Under the pieces are notes generated by a model. The model did no database searches and was not told the DNA's origin. It saw only the letters and a program-made list of their open reading frames with translations. The position numbers and the translations under genes were made by a program. DNA of 64,000 bases from Vibrio celticus (GTDB taxonomy: Bacteria > Pseudomonadota > Gammaproteobacteria > Enterobacterales > Vibrionaceae). The stretch lies in the NCBI RefSeq assembly GCF_024347335.1, contig NZ_AP025464.1, positions 1,952,908 to 2,016,907 on the forward strand. The letters run 5' to 3'. Shown one piece after another: positions 1 through 8,131 of this stretch (position 1 is the first letter of the stretch; every line of letters starts with the position of its first letter).

Positions 1-86
1 TAAAATTCCAATTTAGCTAATTATCAATTGTTGGTTTTGAATGTAAACTCATCTAATGAACAAATATCAAACGAATAGGGAATTTT

Positions 87-1292
87 TTGAGCCAATCGAC
101 CTTTAAAAAAACGCCGTTACTCTTAGCAATGATGATTATTGCTACGGGGCAGGTGGGTGTGAGCATCTACTTGCCAGCATTGCCGTTAATTGCTTCTGAC
201 TTAAGTGCTACTCAAGTAGATGTACAGCTGCTCGTGACGCTGTTTCTGGTGGGCTTTGGCTTGTCTCAGCTATTTTACGGACCGATGTCCGATGCGGTGG
301 GAAGAAGACCTATTTTCTTGTTAGGTCAGGGCGTTTATTTGATTGGTACTGTCGTTTGTGTTGTGTTTTCTGACAATATGATGGCGCTAGAAGTTGGTCG
401 CTTGCTGCAAGGTTTAGGGGCGGGTAGTGCCTCGGTTCTTGGGAGAAGTGTGCTTCGCGACAGCTATGATGGTTCTCAACTCACTAAGGCGCTGTCTTAT
501 ATCTCGATCACAGCTTCGATCATGCCGATCATTGCGCCAGTATTCGGTGGTTGGATTTCATTTCACCTCGGTTGGCAGGCGGTGTTCCTGTTCGTTTTAT
601 TGTATCTACTAGCGATATTCACACTGGGTTACTTTGTTCTGCATGAAACTTTGCCATACGGAAAGAGCCGCTTTGATGCCTGCCAAGTGGTGAAGAACTA
701 TGGGCGCTTGTTGACCAATCGCCAAGTGTTGACCAGTGCCAGTTACAACTGGATGAGCTACATGGCGAGTTTGGTATCGCTGTCGTTGTTTCCATTCTTA
801 ATGCAAGAGCAATTGGGGCTGACCGCCGCTGAATATGGCTCATTGATGATTGTTCCTTCGGCAGGCTTACTGATAGGTAGCGTCGCTTTAAACTTACTCA
901 ATCGTAGGTTTAGTACGCCCCAACTGATGAGCCTTGCGATTTTGATTATCTTGGCATCGGGAACTTGGCTTCTTACTCATGAGTTATCCATTTTTAACTT
1001 AGTTTGGGCGTTTACTTGGTTGGCGATAGCACAAGGCATTTCGTTCCCACTATCAATCAGCATGTTATTAGAACCTCATAAGAAACAAGCGGGCGCAGTG
1101 TCGGCATTGTCTGGTTCAATTCAGATGTGTTTAGCGGGTTTATTGGGTGGGTATCTAGTAGAAAGTTGGGTCACGACTCATCTACAGTTAGGCGTGTTCT
1201 ACCTCATTATTGGTGCAGCCATGGGTGGAGTGCTTTGGTCTTCAACCAAAATGAACAAGAAAGGCGATACTGTTGAAGTGGAATATAGCTAA
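87..1292 (+). CDS. MFS multidrug exporter, EmrD / Bcr-CflA type
   Basis: Inner-membrane proton-driven drug exporter of the major facilitator superfamily, 401 residues, the normal length for this group. The N-terminal half resembles E. coli EmrD: an early TM helix with YLPALP, then the FYGPMSDAVGRRP loop between TM2 and TM3 (about residues 64-76), which is the MFS motif A. About 12 hydrophobic segments follow. The start is TTG, with AGGG about 6 bases upstream; no ATG fits better. It is monocistronic, with an AT-rich stretch before it and a separate small gene after it. The drug substrate cannot be read from the sequence. Family assignment is firm, substrate open. Confidence 0.85.
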   Translation: MSQSTFKKTPLLLAMMIIATGQVGVSIYLPALPLIASDLSATQVDVQLLVTLFLVGFGLSQLFYGPMSDAVGRRPIFLLGQGVYLIGTVVCVVFSDNMMALEVGRLLQGLGAGSASVLGRSVLRDSYDGSQLTKALSYISITASIMPIIAPVFGGWISFHLGWQAVFLFVLLYLLAIFTLGYFVLHETLPYGKSRFDACQVVKNYGRLLTNRQVLTSASYNWMSYMASLVSLSLFPFLMQEQLGLTAAEYGSLMIVPSAGLLIGSVALNLLNRRFSTPQLMSLAILIILASGTWLLTHELSIFNLVWAFTWLAIAQGISFPLSISMLLEPHKKQAGAVSALSGSIQMCLAGLLGGYLVESWVTTHLQLGVFYLIIGAAMGGVLWSSTKMNKKGDTVEVEYS

Positions 1293-1391
1293 ACACTAAA
1301 TTCACTATCGTTTAACGCACCATCGTTAATACGTTGTATTTGTGCTGATGGTTTTCTACAATGCTTCGGTCCATTGAATAGGTAAAACAAA

Positions 1392-1742
1392 ATGCAGCAA
1401 AATGAATTTGAAGTACTGGTAAAAGCTATCTGCGCACTAGATGGCCTGCCTCAAGCGCTTGAGCTATTGAAATCCAATGAGGATACAGAAGTCGCTGAGG
1501 CTGCTGCATCACTGACTGGTCAATTTGCACTTGCTGAAGTGGAAGGCGAAAAGCGTATTTACCACGTGACGCTTCAAGAAAATGAACAAGGCGAAGAGCA
1601 AGAGTACATCGAACATGTCATGAATGAAGGCGATGACTTAATCAAATTTGCAGCTTGGTTCTTTGAAACGATGTTTGAATTGAAGCAAAAAGACACATAC
1701 CAAATTGCCGGTAAAACTTACAGACAGCCGAAGCGCAGCTAG
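1392..1742 (+). CDS. Conserved hypothetical protein, 116 aa
   Basis: A small, acidic, soluble protein with no signal peptide or membrane segment. It is rich in Glu and predicted helical, with a WFFE aromatic patch near residue 91 and a basic tail. I do not recognise a named domain. It is a credible gene because it has coding-like composition, an ATG start and its own strong terminator directly after the stop. It stands alone between the EmrD-like gene and a tiny downstream gene. Function unknown. Confidence 0.7.
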   Translation: MQQNEFEVLVKAICALDGLPQALELLKSNEDTEVAEAAASLTGQFALAEVEGEKRIYHVTLQENEQGEEQEYIEHVMNEGDDLIKFAAWFFETMFELKQKDTYQIAGKTYRQPKRS

Positions 1743-1764
1743 GTTTCTCAGTAAAGCATTTTAG

Positions 1765-1792
1765 AAAGCAGCTCTCTTGAGCTGCTTTTTTT
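1765..1792 (+). terminator. Rho-independent terminator
   Basis: A ten-base perfect stem (AAAGCAGCTC / GAGCTGCTTT with a TCTT loop) followed by a run of T, 24 bases after the stop of the 116-aa gene. Confidence 0.9.
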
Positions 1793-2027
1793 ATCAGTGT
1801 CTAAATCAATGTCTTGGATTGTTATTAGGAATGGAGCATTAAGGCCAAACCGGACTTCAGGTTAACTCATTGATATACATATACAATGCTGACTAGCACA
1901 CAGGAAAAATTAGGTTTATTGCAATTCAATAGCTCACATTGCATTAAAGTGTGATTTAGATCTTGTTTTTGGGCGTTTTAAGTGTAAAATCCGCGCTAAA
2001 GAAAGTTGATTATGTGCGGAGATAAGC

Positions 2028-2162
2028 ATGAATTACGAACTAGGCCACGCATACCTTGGTCAAATGGCAGCAAAAAACATGATGCACGAAGCATTGTACG
2101 GTACGTCAAAGCCAAAGAAACCATCGTTCTTTAAGCGAATGATGAAGAAAATGGCTAAATAA
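2028..2162 (+). CDS. Small basic protein, 44 aa
   Basis: A short reading frame with an ATG start preceded by CGGAGA (a ribosome site about 8 bases upstream) and closed by a strong terminator, so it forms a complete small transcription unit. The product begins MNYELGHAYLGQ, is rich in Met and Lys, and ends in a very basic KRMMKKMAK tail. There is no cysteine and no clear transmembrane helix. The basic amphipathic end might bind membrane or nucleic acid, which is speculation. I do not recognise the family. Position, ribosome site and terminator together make it more than a chance frame. Confidence 0.6.
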   Translation: MNYELGHAYLGQMAAKNMMHEALYGTSKPKKPSFFKRMMKKMAK

Positions 2163-2184
2163 GCATTTTCAAAAACGGAATTTT

Positions 2185-2223
2185 AAAAGGCCTTAAACTC
2201 GATGAAGTTTAAGGCCTTTTTCG
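2185..2223 (+). terminator. Rho-independent terminator
   Basis: A long stem, AAAAGGCCTTAAAC paired with GTTTAAGGCCTTTT around a short loop, then T residues. It closes the 44-aa gene and could also act on the other strand. Confidence 0.9.
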
Positions 2224-2315
2224 TTTTAGGGATTGGTGACAGTTATCGCTTTGTTTTGTTGTGGATGGACACAAAAAACACTAATTTAGCTTCTGACTAA
2301 TGGCTTTTAATGAAT

Positions 2316-2933
2316 TCAGCCAGCAGATTGATTGGATAAGTCGACCACATTATTAGGGATGCTATCTAAACCATTCTCTTTCATCCACGCTTCTAAGTTG
2401 TCGGCACCACCGATGTACTTACCATCAAGCCAGATCTGCGGGACAGTGACCGGTGTTTTCTCACCAATGTGTGCTTTTACCTCTGGAATCATACGATACA
2501 AAGCGGCACTGTCTTTTACGACATCGTGGTATTGGTATTCAACACCCGCTTCATCCAACATTTTCTTTGCTTTAACACAGAATGGGCAGGTCGCCTTACC
2601 ATAAACGATGTTGCCTTTTAGGCTGTCTCGTTTGGTCCACTCTTTGATCACCGATTGGACTAACACACCGCGATTCAGCGCTTCACCTTGGCTGACCACT
2701 TTGCCTTCAACAACAAGGATCGGAGCATGCCAAGAACCCAGCTTTAAAGGTTCCCACCAGTGAGATAACCAATCTTTCACTTCTAGTTCGACATCAACGT
2801 CAGCCAATTCATTCTCAAAAGTGTCCTTAAGAATGTCTTTGGTAAGGGTACATTCTCCACATGGGATATTTACTTTAAATGGACCCCAGCTGCCTGCCCA
2901 ACGGTATAGTGTAATCTTGACTGGTTTCTTCAT
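2316..2933 (-). CDS. Glutaredoxin-domain protein with an extra N-terminal CxxC domain
   Basis: Two redox modules in 205 residues. The first 100 residues carry a CGEC motif at 25-28 in a thioredoxin-like context. The C-terminal part is a classic glutaredoxin: CPFC at 116-119, TVP at 163-165 (cis-proline) and GGAD at 175-178 (glutathione-binding turn). It is cytoplasmic, with no signal peptide. Glutaredoxins reduce disulfides or glutathione mixed disulfides; the partner here is unknown. The N-terminal CGEC domain may act as an internal relay. ATG start with AGG upstream. The next gene on the same strand is an EamA transporter with no obvious link. Confidence 0.8.
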   Translation of the reverse strand: MKKPVKITLYRWAGSWGPFKVNIPCGECTLTKDILKDTFENELADVDVELEVKDWLSHWWEPLKLGSWHAPILVVEGKVVSQGEALNRGVLVQSVIKEWTKRDSLKGNIVYGKATCPFCVKAKKMLDEAGVEYQYHDVVKDSAALYRMIPEVKAHIGEKTPVTVPQIWLDGKYIGGADNLEAWMKENGLDSIPNNVVDLSNQSAG

Positions 2934-3002
2934 GGTTACGACCTCGCTTAAAATTCTCTTATCAATATAGAACGGACAGTCGAACTATTTATTTCATCGA
3001 CT

Positions 3003-3893
3003 TTAAACTTTCTTAACTTTCGCCGTTTTTTTTGTTTCCCAATGGGTAATGAATGCAACTGACGCAATGATAATCGCAGCCCCTAGCCATAAACGACCTG
3101 GTGGAACCCAACTGAAGACCAGCCAACCAGCCAAGACATTTAGAGGTAATTTCGCGTGATCAAACGGTTGAACGAAAGAGGCATCAGCCACCGAGTATGC
3201 TTTTACAATAGCCCACTGAGCCAGTGCTGTCATAACACCGATAACGATTAAGATAGCCCAAATAGTGCCGCCACTTGGCATTTGCCAATCAGGAACGGCC
3301 AGCAAGATGTTAAATGGCGTAATTAATAGCAGAAGGTAAACCACCATGGTGGAAGGGCTGTCTTGTGAAGAAAGCTTTTTCACCATCAGTGAGTAGCATG
3401 CCCAAAAGAACGCTGCACCAACGGGTAACAACGTCGCCCAGCTAAAGTCTTCAGCCCATGGCTCTAGAATCACCATCGCACCCACGAAGCCTGCTAAGGT
3501 TGCCCCCCAACGAGCTGCGCCCACTTTCTCTTTTAGGAAAAGACCAGAACCTATGGTTGCAAACAGTGGCGAAGTCATAAGAAGGGCTATGCCTTGCCAA
3601 ATCGGCACAGGGTAAGCCAGCGCCCAAATCCAAAGTTGGATACCAATAACCGATAGGAAGACACGGAATACGTGTAGCTTGAGATTATCAGTTTTTAGTG
3701 CTCGTCGAATTCCCAATGTTTTTAGATAAGGAAGAATAGCGAACAATGCAATTGAATACTGAATGACGGCAACGGTAGTAGAAGTCAGTCCGAAATGAAT
3801 GCTAGCGATTTGAGTTAGGCTGTTGATCAAAGCAAAGGCTAAACCAGCGGTTAGCATCCAGCTAGCGCCTTGAATCGGATGGTGTTGTGACAT
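3003..3893 (-). CDS. EamA/DMT-family transporter
   Basis: An inner-membrane protein of 296 residues with about ten hydrophobic helices arranged as two EamA repeats (each roughly 140 residues), and a basic C-terminal tail (KKTAKVKKV) expected in the cytoplasm. Members export amino acids, purines or other metabolites; the substrate cannot be assigned. It follows the porin gene on the same strand but is separated from it by a hairpin terminator, so it probably has its own promoter. Confidence 0.85.
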   Translation of the reverse strand: MSQHHPIQGASWMLTAGLAFALINSLTQIASIHFGLTSTTVAVIQYSIALFAILPYLKTLGIRRALKTDNLKLHVFRVFLSVIGIQLWIWALAYPVPIWQGIALLMTSPLFATIGSGLFLKEKVGAARWGATLAGFVGAMVILEPWAEDFSWATLLPVGAAFFWACYSLMVKKLSSQDSPSTMVVYLLLLITPFNILLAVPDWQMPSGGTIWAILIVIGVMTALAQWAIVKAYSVADASFVQPFDHAKLPLNVLAGWLVFSWVPPGRLWLGAAIIIASVAFITHWETKKTAKVKKV

Positions 3894-3992
3894 GATGCTT
3901 CTAATTATTTGATGTGGTTCACCTATGATACGGATTTAGCACAATGAAACCAGAAAAAGCATTGATGAAGTTAGTCAGAATATTTGAATATG

Positions 3993-4022
3993 AAAAAGGT
4001 TGAGCCATTGCCCAACCTTTTT
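3993..4022 (-). terminator. Terminator of the porin gene
   Basis: Inverted repeat AAAAAGGTTG / CAACCTTTTT around a ten-base loop. It is symmetrical enough to work on both strands and lies directly after the porin stop on the minus strand. Confidence 0.8.
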
Positions 4023-4047
4023 AGCCTTCATCTAAAGTAAATTTAGA

Positions 4048-5001
4048 TTAGAAGTCGTAGCGTACACCAGCTTGTAGTTGGTCATCTTTATTGTCTAGTT
4101 GCTCGAACTTGTAACCAGCATATGTACGAATGTGGCCGTTAAACTTGTATACCGCTTCAATAGCAAAGTTGTTTGCTTCTTCATCAGCCGCTTTATCGAA
4201 CTCACCGTAGTTATATACGCCAATTAGTGATAGCTGTTTAGTTGCCTTGAAGATAGCTGAAAGCTCGTAGCCTGTGTAGTCTTCATCTGCAACTGAAGCC
4301 ATTGTGTATAGGCCACCAACAGTAAACGCATCCATGGAGAACTGAGCTACAAGGTTGATTTGATCGTCATCGAAGTTACCATTCTTTTGAGAAACATAAC
4401 CCGCACCAAGGTCAAATGCACCTAGGTTGTACATAGCAGCGATGCCAAAACTATCAGCGTCTTTTTCATTTGCTGCGATGTAGTTAGCTTGCACTGTCAA
4501 CGCGTCAAACTCACCAGAGTAAAGGAAGTTATTCTCACGTTTATCTTTGTTACCATCAACGGCATCAGCGGCATCAGCACCAAATGTAGCCATTGTATCC
4601 GTAATGTCAGTCAACATTACCTGTGATGAATCTTGCTTACCGTAAGAGAATTCACCGAAGTTTGTACCAAGGCCAGCATAGAAATAACGGTTAGTAAGTG
4701 AGTCCGTTTTCTCTCCATTTACACCTTCAGCCGTATCTCCAGTAAATTCAGCTTCATATTTACCAAAGCCGTATAACTCATCTGAAACTTGAGTTTTACC
4801 TGAGATATTTAGACGAGCTCGTGACTTGTCTTTGAAAGAACTGTCTGATGCACTTTCGTTGTTGTCAGAGATGTTGAAGCGAGCTTCCGCACGACCGCCA
4901 ATCTTAAGCTCAGTGCCGTCAGAGCTGTAAACTGTTGCTGCTAGAGAAGAACCTGAAACTAGTGCTGCTACCACTGCAGAAGCTAGAACTGCCTTTTTCA
5001 T
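4048..5001 (-). CDS. Outer-membrane general porin, OmpU/OmpH type
   Basis: Trimeric outer-membrane beta-barrel porin for diffusion of small solutes. The precursor has a signal peptide (MKKAVLASAVVAALVSG, ending near SLAA) followed by repeated amphipathic strands and a terminal phenylalanine (GVRYDF), the recognition signal for barrel assembly. Acidic loops rich in Asp and Asn are typical of Vibrio porins. The reading frame extends two codons further to a GTG, but AAGG lies 9 bases before the ATG at 5001, so that ATG is the likely start, giving 317 residues. ToxR or osmotic control is common in the family; no operator is evident here. Confidence 0.9.
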   Translation of the reverse strand: MKKAVLASAVVAALVSGSSLAATVYSSDGTELKIGGRAEARFNISDNNESASDSSFKDKSRARLNISGKTQVSDELYGFGKYEAEFTGDTAEGVNGEKTDSLTNRYFYAGLGTNFGEFSYGKQDSSQVMLTDITDTMATFGADAADAVDGNKDKRENNFLYSGEFDALTVQANYIAANEKDADSFGIAAMYNLGAFDLGAGYVSQKNGNFDDDQINLVAQFSMDAFTVGGLYTMASVADEDYTGYELSAIFKATKQLSLIGVYNYGEFDKAADEEANNFAIEAVYKFNGHIRTYAGYKFEQLDNKDDQLQAGVRYDF

Positions 5002-5378
5002 AATCACTTACCTTGTATTTTAAAATCCGTGAGCAATGCGCTCTCCGTTTCGATATGAAGCTAATTTAGAGCAGATAAATTAAGCTTTCATTTCCATAAA
5101 ATTACATTTCCGTGAATAGGGAACTTATTTAGGCGTTGATTTTATTGCACTTTTATTTCATTTGGCTGAGCGGTTTGTGAATAATTGTCTAAATTAGAAG
5201 TTTTAGAACCGCTATCTGTACGAGTTTTACTTTGAAAGAGATGAGGATGTTATGAGTGAGTTCTATGGGCTGAACTGCAGCTGTTAAATCGATTAACTGC
5301 TTGTACTGGTTAAGATATCCTCTATGATGCAAAAACTTACGAGAGAATAGATTTTGCTCAACAAGATGGAGTGGTTGG
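5002..5378. other. Divergent intergenic region
   Basis: About 375 AT-rich bases between the porin (minus strand) and the AstE-like hydrolase (plus strand). It must carry both promoters, but I can place no -10/-35 pair with confidence and see no gene. Confidence 0.5.
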
Positions 5379-6398
5379 ATGAAAACAGAGTACTTAGGCG
5401 ATGTTTTACAAGGCAGGCAGGTTATTGGCTCCTTGAATGTTGAAGACTTACAGGTCGGAGAGCATCAGTTTTGGTTTCAAGTGACCAGCGATGGACTAGG
5501 GCAACCGAAAAATATGCCAGTGTCTGTTTTTAAAGGAAGCCAAGATGGGCCAAAGTTGATGATCACCGCTGGTATTCATGGTGATGAGTTGAATGGCGTG
5601 TTGGCTGCTCAACAAATTATCAGAGATCTCGTTGGCAAGAACTTAACTGGCACCGTGACTATTGTGCCTACGGTCAACTTGTCTGGTTTGTTAAATCATA
5701 GCCGCGATTTTATCTCTTCTGATCCGGGTTCATGTCCGGCTAATCTCAATCGACTTTTCCCTGGTGATTCTCATGGTTTAGCTGCTGAGCGTTTTGTAGC
5801 GTCATTATGGGAGCGCTTACTCAAGCACAATGCAACGTTCGCGGTTGATCTTCATACTCAAACGCGCGGCGCGGTTTATCCTCTCTATGTTTTTGCTGAT
5901 TACCGGATTGATCAATGCTTGGAGATGGCGAGATTAATGCAACCCGATTGCGTGCTCAATGACCCAGGCGACCCAGGTATCTTAGAAACCGTATGGAACC
6001 GAAGTGGTATCCCAAGTATCACGGTCGAAGTAGGGATGGGTAAGTTTACTCAACCTGACATGATTCAAAGAGCGGTAGACGGTGTTTTGAACATGCTTTC
6101 CTATTATGAAATGCTTGAGGTCGATGGACAAGATCCGTTAGAAGTAAAGCAACTGCCAAGCATGGATTGGATTGAAGGCAACAACGTCGTGTCTATTCGT
6201 GCTGATATTGGTGGTTTTGTTCTGCCTCAGGTCGAGCTTTTGCAAAGCGTGGAGCAAGGTGATTTGTTAGCCATCCAATATGATGCTTTTGGTAATGAAT
6301 GCCGTCGTTATCACGCACCGTCTGCTGGACGTGTCCTTAGCTATAACGTGGATGCGTTAAGGGAGCCGGGTGCGCTTGTTTGTCGCTTGCTAAGTTAA
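5379..6398 (+). CDS. Succinylglutamate desuccinylase / aspartoacylase family zinc hydrolase
   Basis: A predicted zinc carboxypeptidase-fold amidohydrolase of 339 residues. It shows GIHGDE (His67 and Glu70 as metal ligands), NLNRLFPG at 122-129 (the substrate carboxylate-binding arginine), DLHT with the third ligand His159, and an EVGMG motif with the likely catalytic Glu217. Relatives release an acyl group from N-acyl amino acids. It is not next to other ast genes, so it is more likely a paralogue than true AstE. The C-terminal 90 residues resemble the beta domain of aspartoacylase. Start supported by GGAG upstream. Confidence 0.8.
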   Translation: MKTEYLGDVLQGRQVIGSLNVEDLQVGEHQFWFQVTSDGLGQPKNMPVSVFKGSQDGPKLMITAGIHGDELNGVLAAQQIIRDLVGKNLTGTVTIVPTVNLSGLLNHSRDFISSDPGSCPANLNRLFPGDSHGLAAERFVASLWERLLKHNATFAVDLHTQTRGAVYPLYVFADYRIDQCLEMARLMQPDCVLNDPGDPGILETVWNRSGIPSITVEVGMGKFTQPDMIQRAVDGVLNMLSYYEMLEVDGQDPLEVKQLPSMDWIEGNNVVSIRADIGGFVLPQVELLQSVEQGDLLAIQYDAFGNECRRYHAPSAGRVLSYNVDALREPGALVCRLLS

Positions 6399-6454
6399 GG
6401 CTCAGTCGTTGGACGTTTCCGTGTTAATGCACTGTGTTGCGATCTAAAACACGT

Positions 6455-6480
6455 AAAAAAAGACCGAGCTAGGCTCGGTC
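6455..6480 (-). terminator. Orphan terminator hairpin read on the minus strand
   Basis: Perfect stem GACCGAGC / GCTCGGTC with a three-base loop. On the plus strand it is preceded by seven A, so the U-tract exists only in the minus-strand transcript. No minus-strand gene ends here, because another terminator lies between it and the scs operon. It may mark the end of a small RNA (see findings). Confidence 0.6.
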
Positions 6481-6635
6481 AAAGGACAGTTGTCTAGAGT
6501 AAGCACGTCTTGGACTTATCGAGAGAACTGCTTTTAGAGTAGCGAGGCTAGATTAAGAATCCATTGCAAGATAGTGACACTTCGACTGCTTTTCTATTTC
6601 AAAAATAATATTGAAAACATTATCTTAAACTCATC

Positions 6636-6671
6636 AAAAAGCCGACTGCGAGTTACGCGAGTCGGCTTTTT
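6636..6671. terminator. Bidirectional terminator
   Basis: Twelve-base stem AAAAAGCCGACT / AGTCGGCTTTTT around a 12-base loop that itself contains GCG/CGC. It lies between the convergent AstE-like gene and the scs operon and ends the latter. Confidence 0.9.
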
Positions 6672-6711
6672 ATTACTTCTCTTTCGAATCTTTATCTCTA
6701 TCTACACTCGA

Positions 6712-7431
6712 TTAAAAAGCGTCATCCACGATCTCTTTTAATCGGTCATAAGGCACATATCCTAGTAAAACATTTCCGTTCATCATCATGGTTGGAGTGC
6801 CCGTTAAGCCTAGTGCACTGAACGTTTGATGGTTAGTGGTTAGAACCTGGTTTTGTTCTTGAGTTGTTTTTAGTTCCGCCTCTGTTCCCGTCTTCTTGGC
6901 AACGGCTTCTAGTGAGCTTTTCGAGTGAATACCGCTTTTCGCCATCAGCAATCTATCAACTTCAGGGAATGCTTCTGGGTTATCTTTCCATACTTTCATC
7001 GCGTATAGCGCCGCGTTGGTGTCTAGTCCCGAAACCTGTTGCTGCTTAAACGATAAGTACACGTTGATCACTTTAATGTCGCTGTTTTCAGAGGCTAATT
7101 GAACCAAGCCTTTTTCCAAGCGCTTACAGTAAGGGCAGTTATAGTCGGTAAAGTTAATGATGACCGATTTGCCATCCGGATTGCCCGTGATTGGGTGGGC
7201 GTCATTGTTGTATAACCAATCATGGCTTTCCGCTTGGGCTTTCTTCGTTTGCTCTTGACCTGCAACGTACTGCTCTAAACTGGTATGCAATCCAGAGATC
7301 GTCGATGGGTTTTCCTTCAGGAATTGATTAATTTCTTCAAGTTGTTGAGTTTGTTCTTTGTTTAATTCTGCGAAGGCATTAGTACTCATTAATGAGCCTA
7401 AAATCAGTGCGCTTATCAGATGCTTTTTCAT
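6712..7431 (-). CDS. scsC: Periplasmic DsbA/DsbG-like thiol oxidoreductase, ScsC-like
   Basis: A periplasmic thioredoxin-fold protein of 239 residues with a signal peptide (first 21 residues, ending NAFA). The active site CPYC is at 99-102 after NFTDYN, and the cis-proline loop GTPT is at 211-214. The N-terminal 70 residues after the signal form a helical region as in ScsC proteins that oligomerise. It acts on cysteines of exported proteins and is kept reduced or recycled by the membrane protein ScsB encoded upstream. It is last in a minus-strand operon in the order A?-B-D-C and is followed by a strong terminator. Symbol given from operon context plus motif; a DsbG-like name would also fit. 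Confidence 0.8.
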   Translation of the reverse strand: MKKHLISALILGSLMSTNAFAELNKEQTQQLEEINQFLKENPSTISGLHTSLEQYVAGQEQTKKAQAESHDWLYNNDAHPITGNPDGKSVIINFTDYNCPYCKRLEKGLVQLASENSDIKVINVYLSFKQQQVSGLDTNAALYAMKVWKDNPEAFPEVDRLLMAKSGIHSKSSLEAVAKKTGTEAELKTTQEQNQVLTTNHQTFSALGLTGTPTMMMNGNVLLGYVPYDRLKEIVDDAF

Positions 7432-7558
7432 ATTGTCTTTTCTCTAATTCGTGATAATCGTGAGCGCTTATTAGGTTGCGCTCACATTAATATTGTTTGT
7501 TAAACTGGCTGAGTCGGTTTATTCACTTAGCTTTGCTCTGTTTTTCTTTGTGAGCGAT

Positions 7559-8128
7559 TTAGGCAAAGTAGGTTCTTAACCACAGGCCGATAGGGGATGT
7601 AACGCCGGTTGCGATACTGCTAATCTTTCCATCTTTGATGATGACAATACTTGGCGTGACATTGACTCCCCAACTTCTGCTGATCGATCCAGAGAGATCA
7701 TTGATAACAGGGAATTCATACTCTTTGGCGTCTAAGAAGCGCTGAACACGTTCGTCTGGACCAGATGAAAGTGCGACAGAAACTACTTGATGGGAGTCGC
7801 TGAAGCTATTAACCGTCGGGCTCACCAATTTGCATGCGCTGCACCAAGTCGCCCAAAAATAGACAATAACGGGCTTACCGTTTTTGCTTAGCTCGATAAC
7901 ATCAATATCTTCCCCTTGGAGCGATTGACCTACAATTGGAATCGCGTCGCCTTGAGGCATGCTTCTGCTGTGATAAAAGTCCATGGCAAATGAAACCACG
8001 CCAACGATCAATATCATTGAAACCAGTTCCTTTCCCCACTTCTTAAGACGACTTGGCTTTTTGGCCTCACCCTTTACAGCGTCGTCTTCAATCGTGCTAG
8101 ATTTCTCTTCATTGTTGGGAGTCTTCAT
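7559..8128 (-). CDS. scsD: Membrane-tethered thioredoxin-like protein, ScsD-like
   Basis: A single N-terminal transmembrane helix (about residues 34-50) after a charged cytoplasmic tail anchors a periplasmic TlpA/thioredoxin domain. The active site WCSAC places Cys at 96 and 99 (FWATWCSACK), and the cis-proline is in VTPS at 157-160. Length 189 residues. It begins three bases after the stop of the ScsB gene, so the two are translationally close. In Salmonella ScsD is one of the partners reduced by ScsB in copper and redox stress; the same role is inferred here. Confidence 0.8.
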   Translation of the reverse strand: MKTPNNEEKSSTIEDDAVKGEAKKPSRLKKWGKELVSMILIVGVVSFAMDFYHSRSMPQGDAIPIVGQSLQGEDIDVIELSKNGKPVIVYFWATWCSACKLVSPTVNSFSDSHQVVSVALSSGPDERVQRFLDAKEYEFPVINDLSGSISRSWGVNVTPSIVIIKDGKISSIATGVTSPIGLWLRTYFA

Positions 8129-8131
8129 CAG

